From NCBI GenBank assembly GCA_934456435.1, contig CAKSHH010000002.1:62001-126000 (forward strand): 64,000 nt of DNA. Reading direction: 5' to 3'. The DNA is from an uncultured Eubacteriales bacterium (GTDB lineage Bacteria; Bacillota; Clostridia; Oscillospirales; Acutalibacteraceae). A program made the position numbers and the translations under genes. Shown one piece after another: positions 46,966 through 55,423 of this stretch. The stretch's first letter is position 1. Each line of letters opens with the position of its first letter. Below the pieces are notes generated by a model. That model was not told the DNA's origin. It worked only from the letters and a program-made list of their open reading frames with translations, and did no database searches.

Positions 46966-48357
46966 ATGAAGATATTTAACACCTTAACAAGAAGCAAGGA
47001 AGAGCTTAAACCGATTGAGGAGGGCAAGGTTAAAATCTATGCCTGCGGACCGACGGTTTACAATTTCATTCATATCGGAAATGCGAGACCGCTTTGCGTT
47101 TTTGACGTTTTGCGCCGCTTCCTTGAGTATGTCGGCTATGATGTCAGATTCGTTCAGAACTTCACGGATATTGATGACAAGATCATCAAGCGCGCCAACG
47201 AAGAGGGCTTGACCTATAAAGAGGTCAGCGAAAAATATATCGAGGAGTTTTGGAAAGACGTGAAGGGTATGAATGTCCGCGAGGCGACGGTTCATCCCAA
47301 GGCGACGGAGAACATTGACGAGATAATCGACATTGTTTCGACTCTTATTGAAAAGGGCTATGCTTATGCGGTGGACGGCGACGTTTACTTCAGCCCCTCC
47401 AAGTTCAAGGAGTACGGCAAGCTGTCACATCAGCCGCTTGAGGATCTTGAAGCAGGCGCAAGAATAATGGTCGGCGAGGTCAAAAAAGAGCCGATGGACT
47501 TTGCTCTCTGGAAGAGTGCAAAGCCTGGCGAACCTTATTGGGATTCTCCGTGGGGTCACGGCAGACCGGGCTGGCATATTGAGTGCTCGGCTATGGTAAG
47601 ACGCTACCTCGGCAAAACCATTGACATTCATTGCGGCGGTCAGGATCTTATCTTCCCGCACCATGAAAATGAAATCGCCCAGAGCGAGTGCTGCAACGGA
47701 GTTCCGTTCGCACACTATTGGATGCACAACGGCTATATCAATGTTGACAATGTCAAGATGTCAAAGTCGCTCGGCAACTTCTTCACCGTCAGAGACGTTG
47801 CGGAGAAGTACGGCTATGAGCCGATCCGTTTCTTGATGATATCTTCACATTACAGAAGTCCCATCAATTACAGCACGGACATTATCGAGCAATGCAAAGC
47901 TTCGCTTGTCCGCCTCTACAACTGCCGCGACGGTCTTGATTTTGCGCTTCAGAACGCTCAGGACGGCGATGCCGGCGAGGAGCTGCTCGCAATGTTTGAC
48001 AAGCGCCGTCAGCAGTTTATCGACGCAATGAACGACGACCTGAACACAGCCGACGCGATTGCGGCTCTGTTTGAGCTTGTGCGCGACATCAACACGAACG
48101 TCATTTCCGCTAACGCGAACAAAGGCAGCGTTAAGGAAGCGATAAAGGTATTTGATGAGCTTGCAGGAGTTCTCGGACTGGTTTATAACCGCAAAAAGGA
48201 GAACCTTGACGATGAGATTGAGGCGCTCATTGAGCAGAGAACACAGGCTCGTAAGGACAAAAACTGGGCAGAGGCAGACCGCATCCGCGATGAGCTGAAA
48301 GCAAAGGGAATAGTCCTTGAGGACACCGCACAGGGTGTCAAGTGGCACAGAGAATAA
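46966..48357 (+). CDS. cysS: Cysteine--tRNA ligase
   Basis: A 463-residue class I synthetase. HIGH motif: YNFIHIGNARPL (near residue 27). KMSKS loop: NVKMSKSLGNFFTV (near 264). The catalytic zinc is held by Cys and His in IYACGPTVYN, HIECSAM and HHENEIAQSE. The C-terminal helical domain (RTQARKDKNWAEADRIRDEL) binds the tRNA. The ATG at 46966 directly follows the cysE stop codon. Being downstream of the cysteine T-box, it rises when tRNA-Cys is uncharged. Confidence 0.96.
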   Translation: MKIFNTLTRSKEELKPIEEGKVKIYACGPTVYNFIHIGNARPLCVFDVLRRFLEYVGYDVRFVQNFTDIDDKIIKRANEEGLTYKEVSEKYIEEFWKDVKGMNVREATVHPKATENIDEIIDIVSTLIEKGYAYAVDGDVYFSPSKFKEYGKLSHQPLEDLEAGARIMVGEVKKEPMDFALWKSAKPGEPYWDSPWGHGRPGWHIECSAMVRRYLGKTIDIHCGGQDLIFPHHENEIAQSECCNGVPFAHYWMHNGYINVDNVKMSKSLGNFFTVRDVAEKYGYEPIRFLMISSHYRSPINYSTDIIEQCKASLVRLYNCRDGLDFALQNAQDGDAGEELLAMFDKRRQQFIDAMNDDLNTADAIAALFELVRDINTNVISANANKGSVKEAIKVFDELAGVLGLVYNRKKENLDDEIEALIEQRTQARKDKNWAEADRIRDELKAKGIVLEDTAQGVKWHRE

Positions 48358-48365
48358 GATAACTA

Positions 48366-48413
48366 AAAAAACTGCCGCGTTCCGATGCAAAATTCGGACT
48401 CGGCAGTTTTTTA
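48366..48413 (+). terminator. Terminator of the cysE-cysS operon
   Basis: An 11-bp outer stem (48367-48377 with 48401-48411) with an inner stem-loop, followed by six T residues. Confidence 0.85.
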
Positions 48414-48452
48414 TTGGAAAAATTTGCCTGCGGCGTAACCTCTTGTAACTTG

Positions 48453-48481
48453 TTGACAATATTGTAATCTTTTGTTATAAT
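48453..48481 (+). promoter_or_regulatory. Promoter of the amidase-dockerin gene
   Basis: TTGACA (48453-48458) and TATAAT (48476-48481) are spaced by 17 bp, an exact consensus. Confidence 0.85.
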
Positions 48482-48526
48482 TAAACTGTTGTTCGCATAA
48501 GCAGTTAAAAAATTACGGAGGCAGTT

Positions 48527-50047
48527 ATGAAAAAGGCAGTATCGTTTATTGTTTCAATAGTTATGATAATATCCCTCATTCCTCTCGGAAATGTGAGTGT
48601 CAACGCGGTGAACTATAATCCCGATGCGGCGCTCGACTACGCGGAGGAAAACTGGAACAACGGTATTGAGCTTTGTGCCGGTTTCGTGTCCAACTGTCTG
48701 ACTGCCGGCGGAATAAAAATTATGGAGCGCACGGTAGGCAATCTCTATAACGCGATGAAGGCGTCATACGGTACAGCTTATGTCCTCAAGACAAGCGGTC
48801 CGTACATATATATGTCCGAGAATGTCGGCAAGGTTGCGGGCGGCGATCCCGTATTCTACTATTGCGACAGCTGTCACTCGTTCCAGCACGCCATTCTTTG
48901 CGGCGGTTCCGATGACGGCGGACGTATGACGGACTACGCTCACAACAATCCGCATCACAACACGACGACTTATATTTCATGGGGATGCCCTGAGTGCGGC
49001 GATATCAATTGGATAATGTACTCCGTTCACATTCCTTCTTCGGGCAACAGCGGCAATGTTGTTGCGCCGAACACGCTCACGATTCATTACAATGCGAACG
49101 GCGGCTCCGTAAATTCATCTAAATATAAGCTTGTGTCCGATGATGTCCACAAGGCCGACGGCACACGCTTTGCACAGAAAATGACTTATGACAATCCTGT
49201 TTCGGGCGGACTTGTGAATGCCTCCGAGCTCGGACTTTACAGAACAGGATATACCTTTGCAGGCTGGGGCACTCTGCCCGTCGGCGACAAGGTTTTTGAT
49301 GAAAACAACGCTTCGCTCAAGCCGAGCGAGATAAATTCTCTTGTCAAGAGCGAAAATTGTTATACCACGCTTTACGCACAATGGAAGCTTAACACCTACA
49401 CAATCAGCTTCAACGCGAACGGCGGCGTCGGCGCTCCGTCGGCACAGACAAAAACTCACGGTGTTGTGCTTTTTGTTTCGCGCACCAAGCCGACGCGTTC
49501 AGGATTTGAGTTCGCAGGCTGGAATACTAAGGCCGACGGTACGGGAACTGTCTATTATCCCGGCGGAATTATGAAAAACGATGCGAGTGTCACTCTGTAT
49601 GCGATGTGGAGCAAAACTCACGTTCACACCTACGAGAGAAATGTTATCAAGGAACCGACCTGCACATCAAGAGGTATAGTTTCATTCTCCTGTTCGTGCG
49701 GCGAGGAATACACTCAGTCAATTGCCGCCGCAGGACATAATGTCGTGTGGGTATATGAGTCGAGACCGACAATATACAGCACGGGCAGCAAGTATAAGTC
49801 ATGCAGCGTTTGCAATGAAAAGCTTTCCGCAATGACGACGGTGGCTAAGTCAACGGGTGATGTGAACGGCGACGGGAAAATCAACTCAATGGACGCTCTT
49901 GCGATTCTTCAGCAGGCGATCGGTTCGAGAAATTCGATTATCAATGAGACTGACTTCCTCAACGCAGACGTAAACGGCGACGGTGTGCTCAATTCAATGG
50001 ATGCGCTCACGATTCTTAAAATTTCGACCGGTGGAATAAAACTTTGA
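48527..50047 (+). CDS. Secreted amidase-like protein with InlB B-repeats and a C-terminal dockerin
   Basis: A 506-residue secreted protein. After a signal peptide (about 1-27), residues 30-165 resemble amidase_6: NYNPDAALDYAEENWNN, the nucleophile Cys in LCAGFVSNCLTAGG (near 47) and a His in HSFQHAILCGG. Two InlB B-type repeats follow (IHYNANGGSVNSSKYKL and ISFNANGGVGAPS, near 185-365). Then comes a Cys-rich segment (CTSRGIVSFSCSCGEEY) and a type I dockerin (GDVNGDGKINSMDALAIL, NADVNGDGVLNSMDALTIL) at the end. It may cut peptide bonds in cell walls or secreted proteins while attached to a cohesin. Single gene. Confidence 0.85.
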   Translation: MKKAVSFIVSIVMIISLIPLGNVSVNAVNYNPDAALDYAEENWNNGIELCAGFVSNCLTAGGIKIMERTVGNLYNAMKASYGTAYVLKTSGPYIYMSENVGKVAGGDPVFYYCDSCHSFQHAILCGGSDDGGRMTDYAHNNPHHNTTTYISWGCPECGDINWIMYSVHIPSSGNSGNVVAPNTLTIHYNANGGSVNSSKYKLVSDDVHKADGTRFAQKMTYDNPVSGGLVNASELGLYRTGYTFAGWGTLPVGDKVFDENNASLKPSEINSLVKSENCYTTLYAQWKLNTYTISFNANGGVGAPSAQTKTHGVVLFVSRTKPTRSGFEFAGWNTKADGTGTVYYPGGIMKNDASVTLYAMWSKTHVHTYERNVIKEPTCTSRGIVSFSCSCGEEYTQSIAAAGHNVVWVYESRPTIYSTGSKYKSCSVCNEKLSAMTTVAKSTGDVNGDGKINSMDALAILQQAIGSRNSIINETDFLNADVNGDGVLNSMDALTILKISTGGIKL

Positions 50048-50054
50048 TATTGAT

Positions 50055-50129
50055 AAAAGAGGAACGGTAAGCCGCTCCTCTTTTTTATGGTTAAATGGGT
50101 CTGTGCCGAATGCGGCAGACCTATTTTTT
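50055..50129 (+). terminator. Two consecutive terminators after the amidase-dockerin gene
   Basis: Two hairpins, 50055-50084 (13-bp stem with one mismatch, then T6) and 50098-50121 (bulged stem, then T8), end the upstream transcript. Confidence 0.75.
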
Positions 50130-50186
50130 TTACTGTTTAATTTTGTCAAATTTTTGTCAATAAAATATGTTTGTATAAAAACTTTG

Positions 50187-50215
50187 TTGACAAAGGGTGA
50201 GCGGTGCAATATACT
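50187..50215 (+). promoter_or_regulatory. Promoter of the ABC transporter operon
   Basis: TTGACA (50187-50192) and TATACT (50210-50215) are spaced by 17 bp. Confidence 0.8.
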
Positions 50216-50242
50216 TAAATAAAGATTGAAAGGGAGTTTTTT

Positions 50243-50950
50243 ATGCTGAAAATAGAGCATTTGACAAAGAAATACGGCGACACCAAGGCGGTTGACGACC
50301 TGTCGCTTCATATTGCTCCGGGCGAAATCTACGGATTTATCGGCCACAACGGAGCGGGAAAGACGACCACGCTGAAATCCGTCGTCGGAATCCTCAACTT
50401 TGACGAGGGTGAGATCCTGATTGACGGCACATCTATAAAAGATGATCCGCTCAAGTGCAAGAAAGAAATTGCGTACATACCCGATAATCCCGACCTTTAT
50501 GAGTTTATGACGGGTATAAAATATCTTAACTTTGTTGCCGACATTTTCAGTGTGGATTCGGACAAGAGACAGCAGAGAATAAAGAAATATGCCGATTTGT
50601 TTGAAATCACAAATGACCTTGCCCAGCCGATATCAACATATTCACACGGAATGAAGCAGAAGCTTGCGATAGTTTCCGCGTGGCTTCACGACCCGAAGCT
50701 TATCATTATGGATGAGCCGTTTGTCGGTCTTGACCCCAAAGCGGCACATCTGCTCAAGGGCATGATGCGTGAAGTCTGCGACAAGGGCGGAGCCATATTC
50801 TTCTCAACCCACGTTTTGGAGGTTGCGGAAAAGCTCTGCGACAAGATAGCTATTATAAAGAACGGAAAGCTCATTCGTTCCGGCACTATGGAAGAGGTCA
50901 AGGGTGACGACAGCCTTGAAGAGGTCTTCCTTGAACTGGAGGCAGAATAA
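50243..50950 (+). CDS. ABC transporter ATP-binding protein
   Basis: A 235-residue ATPase of an ABC-2-type exporter. Walker A is IGHNGAGKTTTLK (near residue 36), the signature is TYSHGMKQKLAIV (near 134), and Walker B is LIIMDEPFVGLDP. The H-loop is FFSTHVLEVAE. Substrate class cannot be told; drug, peptide or lipid export is usual. The stop overlaps the permease start by one base, so they are co-translated. Confidence 0.94.
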   Translation: MLKIEHLTKKYGDTKAVDDLSLHIAPGEIYGFIGHNGAGKTTTLKSVVGILNFDEGEILIDGTSIKDDPLKCKKEIAYIPDNPDLYEFMTGIKYLNFVADIFSVDSDKRQQRIKKYADLFEITNDLAQPISTYSHGMKQKLAIVSAWLHDPKLIIMDEPFVGLDPKAAHLLKGMMREVCDKGGAIFFSTHVLEVAEKLCDKIAIIKNGKLIRSGTMEEVKGDDSLEEVFLELEAE

Positions 50951-52545
50951 TGCTTAAACAACTTCTTAAAAAGCAGATGCTGGAGATGTTCCAGAACTTC
51001 TTTGTCGACAAAAAGAAGAATAAGGGAAGATCAAAGGCGTCAACCGCTTCTTTCATAGTTTTTTATCTGGTACTGATTGTCGGAGTTGTCGGAGGAATGT
51101 TTACCTACCTCTCAATCAGCCTTTGCAAGCCGCTTGTGTCTCAGAACCTCGGCTGGCTTTATTTCACGTTTATGAGCCTGGTGGCGGTGGCAATGGGCGT
51201 GTTCGGCAGCGTGTTCAATACCTATTCGGGACTCTACCTCGCAAAGGACAATGACCTGCTTCTGTCCATGCCGATACCCGTGAAGTACGTTATGGTGTCG
51301 AGACTGCTCAGCGTTTATATCATGGGCTTTATCTACTCCGCGGTGGTAATTATTCCTGCGGTTGTCGTCTATTTCCTGAATGCTGCCGTTACTGTCACGT
51401 CGGCTGTGGGCTGTGTGCTTCTTGTGCTGATAACGTCGGCGCTTGTTATGTTCCTTTCCTGCCTGCTCGGCTGGGTGGTTGCGAAAATAAGCAGCAAGCT
51501 CAAGAACAAAAGCTTCATAACAGTTATTATTTCTCTTGCATTTTTCGCCGCTTACTATTTTGTTTATTTCAAGGCGAATGAGATTATCAAACTCGTAATT
51601 GCAAATGCGGCTGTGTACGGCACAAAGATCAAGGGCTCCGCTTATCCGCTTTATGTTTTCGGCAGTATCGGAACAGGCAACCTTCTTTCCGCACTCATCG
51701 TTATAGTTATCACGGCGGCTTTGCTTGCTGTCACTTATTACATAATCGAAAAGAGCTTTATCGGTATTGCAACGGCGTCCGAAAAGCGCTCAAAAACAGT
51801 ATACAAAGAGAAAAGGGAAAAGTCGAAGAGTGTGGATGCCGCGCTTGTTGCCAAGGAAATCCGCCGTTTTGTCGCGAATCCCAACTATATTCTCAACTGC
51901 GGCTTCGGCTCAATTCTTTTGCCTATTGCAGCCGTGTTCCTGCTCGTCAAGCACGGGTTTGTCGGCGATTTGTCGGCAAACATATTCGGTGACGACAGCC
52001 TGACGGCGGCTTTCACGGGATTTTTGGTTTGCTTACTGACTACAATGAACGATATGTCGGCGCCGTCCGTTTCGCTTGAGGGCAAGAATATATGGCTTAT
52101 GCAGGCACTTCCGATAACACCGTGGCAGGTGCTCAGGGCGAAGCTTCGCTTCCACTTCCTGCTGACTGCCGTTCCTGCTGTGATTTGCGCTGTCTGCGCA
52201 TCCGTTTCGGGTGAGCTTTCGGTGCTCAGCACGCTGTTGGTTATCGCTGTGGCGTTTGCCTTTATCGCACTTTTTGATTGCCTCGGTCTGGCGGTAAACC
52301 TGAAAAGCCCCAACCTTACCTGGACAAATGAAATCACACCGATCAAGCAGAGTGCAAGCGTAATGGTTTGTCTCTTCGGCGGCTGGATTTACTCGGCGGC
52401 TCTCATGGCACTCGGCTTCGGACTCGGCAGGGTATTCGGTTCGGATGTTTTCCTTGCCGCGGCAACGGCTTTAACCGCCGCAATAGCCTTTGCGATATAT
52501 AGCTGGCTCAAGAAGAAGGGTACACGCATTTTTGCGGAGCTTTAA
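50950..52545 (+). CDS. ABC-2-type transporter permease
   Basis: A 531-residue membrane protein with about twelve hydrophobic segments, the fused or full-length kind of ABC-2 permease. The start MLKQLLKKQMLEMFQNFFVD is amphipathic and basic. Segments such as IVFYLVLIVGVVGGMF, IPVKYVMVSRLLSVYIMG and LQALPITPWQVLRAKLRFHF-like coupling helices are visible. It pairs with the ATPase encoded just upstream. Export is the likely direction. Confidence 0.85.
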   Translation: MLKQLLKKQMLEMFQNFFVDKKKNKGRSKASTASFIVFYLVLIVGVVGGMFTYLSISLCKPLVSQNLGWLYFTFMSLVAVAMGVFGSVFNTYSGLYLAKDNDLLLSMPIPVKYVMVSRLLSVYIMGFIYSAVVIIPAVVVYFLNAAVTVTSAVGCVLLVLITSALVMFLSCLLGWVVAKISSKLKNKSFITVIISLAFFAAYYFVYFKANEIIKLVIANAAVYGTKIKGSAYPLYVFGSIGTGNLLSALIVIVITAALLAVTYYIIEKSFIGIATASEKRSKTVYKEKREKSKSVDAALVAKEIRRFVANPNYILNCGFGSILLPIAAVFLLVKHGFVGDLSANIFGDDSLTAAFTGFLVCLLTTMNDMSAPSVSLEGKNIWLMQALPITPWQVLRAKLRFHFLLTAVPAVICAVCASVSGELSVLSTLLVIAVAFAFIALFDCLGLAVNLKSPNLTWTNEITPIKQSASVMVCLFGGWIYSAALMALGFGLGRVFGSDVFLAAATALTAAIAFAIYSWLKKKGTRIFAEL

Positions 52546-52546
52546 G

Positions 52547-52912
52547 ATGAATATAGAAATAATTAACGGCGGCTTTACAATTTGCAAGGTCGCCGATTAC
52601 AATCAGGTCAAGCTTGATGACGAATACATTTTTGTCGGCAGGACGGACGGTGAGAACTCTCTTATATGTCCGACTGATAAGGTGCCGGCAAACACAACAA
52701 AGCGAATTGACGGGTGGCGTGCGCTGAGACTTCAGGGCGTTCTCGACTTTTCGCTTATCGGCGTTTTGTCGAAACTTCTCGGTGTGCTTGCCCGTGAAAA
52801 AATCGGTATAGCTGCCGTTTCAACATATAACACCGACTATATATTTGTAAAGGACAATGACTTTGAGCGCGCAATCAATGCCTTGCAGGACGCAGGGCAT
52901 GTAATAAAATGA
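52547..52912 (+). CDS. ACT domain-containing protein
   Basis: A 121-residue protein with an ACT-like ligand-binding fold: an N-terminal beta-rich part (NIEIINGGFTICKVADYNQV), then FSLIGVLSKLLGVLAREKIG and ISVSTYNTDYIF-like strands (AAVSTYNTDYIFVKDNDFER). ACT domains often bind amino acids. The ATG at 52547 follows the GGAG site at the end of the permease gene and is only 1 nt past its stop codon, so the genes are linked. What it senses here is unknown. Confidence 0.8.
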   Translation: MNIEIINGGFTICKVADYNQVKLDDEYIFVGRTDGENSLICPTDKVPANTTKRIDGWRALRLQGVLDFSLIGVLSKLLGVLAREKIGIAAVSTYNTDYIFVKDNDFERAINALQDAGHVIK

Positions 52913-52930
52913 CCCCGAAAGGAGTTTAAA

Positions 52931-55360
52931 ATGGATAAAAAGTATTTTCTTATCGGCAACGCTCACATCGACCCCGTTTGGCAATGGTGCGTCCCTGAGG
53001 GACTGTCCGTTGTGAGGTCAACCTTCCGTTCGGCTCTTGACAGAATGATAGAGTACCCGAACTATGTTTTTACTTCGGCGTGCGCTTCTTACTATAAGTG
53101 GATCAAGGTAAGCGAGCCTGAAATGTTTGAAGAAATCAAACAGCGAATCAAAGAGGGTCGCTGGAAATACACGGGCGGAATGTGGGTTCAGCCCGACTGC
53201 AATATTCCGTGCGGCGAGTCGTTTGTCAGACATCTGCTTTATTCTCAAAGATTTTTCAAGGAAAACTTCGGCGATATAGCCTATTCGGGCTACAACGTTG
53301 ACTCGTTCGGTCACAACGGTATGCTTCCTCAGCTTTTGAAAAAGGCGGGAATGAAAAACTATGTTTATCTGCGTCCGAGCCGCGACGCGGAGAAAAAGGA
53401 CCTTCCCGAAAGCTCGGTTCATTATTGGAACAGTCCGGACGGCAGCTCTGTTACGGCGTTTCATATTCTTGACGGCTACGGCGACGACCTGAGGGATGAA
53501 CGTGTCGGCAGATACGAGAGTCAGAAACATTCGCAGATGCTGTTCTACGGCGTGGGAAATCACGGCGGCGGACCTGCAATCAGACACCTGACGCAGTCGG
53601 AAGAACTGATAAAAAAAGGAAATGCGCTTTATTCGGGCGTTGATGAATACTTCGACCATATAACCGAAAACGAAAATGACGGTATCCCCACGGTCAACGA
53701 GGATCTTCAGCACCATGCAAGCGGCTGTTACAGCGCAAATTCAAAAATTAAAAAGCTCAACCGCGAGACGGAAAACGAGCTTATATATGCCGAGAAAATC
53801 GACGTGCTTGCGTCCGTGCTGACAGGCTCAAAGACAAAGAGCGCGGAGATAGAAAAAGCGTGGGAACGCGTTATGTTCAATCAGTTCCACGATATTCTTG
53901 CCGGCTGTTCAATCAAGCCTGCATATAACGACGCTTATGCCGGATTCGGCTACGCACGCGAAAAGGCGATGGAAATCGGTTCACTTGCCGCGGAGAGAAT
54001 TTCATGGCGCGTGAACACCACAAAATATTTCGACGCGGAGCCCTCAGGCTTGCGCGGCCGCCTTTGGATAAGAAAAGGCGAGGGCGCACCGATGGTTGTG
54101 TTCAATCCCCATTCTTTCCCCGTCAAGGGCACGGCAAGCTTCGGCGAGCATTGGGTTTCGGGTGTTGTTGACAGCGACGACAAAGATGTTGAATTTCAGA
54201 TGGTCAGAGCCCCGTACACCGACGGACAAAGCCGCATGAGATGTATGTTTGACGTTGAAATCCCTGCTTACGGATATTCAACATATTATATTTTCAAGGA
54301 CGAGCAGGAGTATGTTCCTCAAAAAAGAGAGAATCAATTTTCAATAGGCGAAAGGTTTATTGAGAACAGCGTTGTCCGCTTGGAATTTGACGATGACGGA
54401 CAGATTATCTCCTACTTCAATAAAAAGAAAAACAGGGAATACTGTGCGAGACCGATGGCTGCCGTTGTCTGCGAGGACAGGGACAGCGATACCTGGGGAC
54501 ATCTTGTATTCGATTACAACAAGGATGTCGGCAGGTTCGGAAACGCGGAATTTGAAGTGGTCGAAGAGGGCACCCTCAGGGCAACTCTCAGAGTTAAGAG
54601 TTTTTATAATAATTCCGTGCTCGTTCAGTTCTATTCGCTTTACAAGGACAGTGACAGGGTTGAGGTCAGGTGTAAAACATTTTTCAAAGAGGATTACAAG
54701 ATTCTGAAGCTGACCTTCCCGACAAGCATCGAGAATCCCGAAGCGGTTTATTCAATGCCGTTCGGATTCATAAAGAAAAAGACAAACGGCGAAGAGGAGC
54801 CGGCTCAGGGCTGGGCGGCAATAGAAAACTCGGACGACGGCTTTGCGCTCATTAACAACGGAAGATACAGCTTCTGCGCGATCGGCGGCGAGATGAGAAT
54901 GATAGCCGCAAGAGCCTGCGCCTACCTTGACCATTACGGCCAGGATCATCGCGATCCGGATATGGATATGCTTGATGAGGACGAGCAGGAGTTCACCTAC
55001 GCGTTTATGAGCTATGACGGCGGCAGCTACGGCGATATTGTCCGCGAATCCGAGCTGATAAATATGCCGCTGAAGCTTTACCAGGAGACGCACCACAAGG
55101 GCACGCTACCGTCAACATACGGCGGAATGAGTGTTGACTGTGATAACATTATCGTTCAGGCGATCAAAAACGCCGAGGACAACAACGGTTATGTTCTGCG
55201 CGCGTTTGAGACCTGCGGAAAGAGCTGTACGGCAACGATTGACCTTAAATTTATCGGCAGGCAGGTAATGCTTGACTTTAAGCCGCAGGAGTTCAAAACA
55301 ATCTTTGTTCCGTTTGACGGCGGCGAGATAAAGGAAATTTTGCTGACTGAGCTTGGCTGA
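52931..55360 (+). CDS. Alpha-mannosidase, glycoside hydrolase family 38
   Basis: An 809-residue GH38 enzyme, shorter than the one at 32657 because it lacks the N-terminal beta-sandwich. The catalytic domain opens YFLIGNAHIDPVWQWCVPEG with zinc-binding His and Asp. The nucleophile is the Asp in GYNVDSFGHNGMLPQLL (near residue 124). GVGNHGGGPAIRHL and VMFNQFHDILAGCSIKPAY supply further active-site residues. Cytoplasmic. The ATG has an AAAGGAG site, 18 bp after the ACT gene, so it may be the last gene of the ABC operon; an exporter with a mannosidase would be an unusual pair. Confidence 0.92.
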   Translation: MDKKYFLIGNAHIDPVWQWCVPEGLSVVRSTFRSALDRMIEYPNYVFTSACASYYKWIKVSEPEMFEEIKQRIKEGRWKYTGGMWVQPDCNIPCGESFVRHLLYSQRFFKENFGDIAYSGYNVDSFGHNGMLPQLLKKAGMKNYVYLRPSRDAEKKDLPESSVHYWNSPDGSSVTAFHILDGYGDDLRDERVGRYESQKHSQMLFYGVGNHGGGPAIRHLTQSEELIKKGNALYSGVDEYFDHITENENDGIPTVNEDLQHHASGCYSANSKIKKLNRETENELIYAEKIDVLASVLTGSKTKSAEIEKAWERVMFNQFHDILAGCSIKPAYNDAYAGFGYAREKAMEIGSLAAERISWRVNTTKYFDAEPSGLRGRLWIRKGEGAPMVVFNPHSFPVKGTASFGEHWVSGVVDSDDKDVEFQMVRAPYTDGQSRMRCMFDVEIPAYGYSTYYIFKDEQEYVPQKRENQFSIGERFIENSVVRLEFDDDGQIISYFNKKKNREYCARPMAAVVCEDRDSDTWGHLVFDYNKDVGRFGNAEFEVVEEGTLRATLRVKSFYNNSVLVQFYSLYKDSDRVEVRCKTFFKEDYKILKLTFPTSIENPEAVYSMPFGFIKKKTNGEEEPAQGWAAIENSDDGFALINNGRYSFCAIGGEMRMIAARACAYLDHYGQDHRDPDMDMLDEDEQEFTYAFMSYDGGSYGDIVRESELINMPLKLYQETHHKGTLPSTYGGMSVDCDNIIVQAIKNAEDNNGYVLRAFETCGKSCTATIDLKFIGRQVMLDFKPQEFKTIFVPFDGGEIKEILLTELG

Positions 55361-55376
55361 ATAAAACATTAAAAAT

Positions 55377-55412
55377 AGGGGCTGTAAAAACACGCGTTTT
55401 TACAGCCCCTTG
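55377..55412. terminator. Bidirectional terminator
   Basis: A perfect 15-bp stem (55377-55391 with 55396-55410) with a 4-nt loop lies between the convergent GH38 and permease genes. Confidence 0.9.
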
Positions 55413-55423
55413 CTTATTTATTC

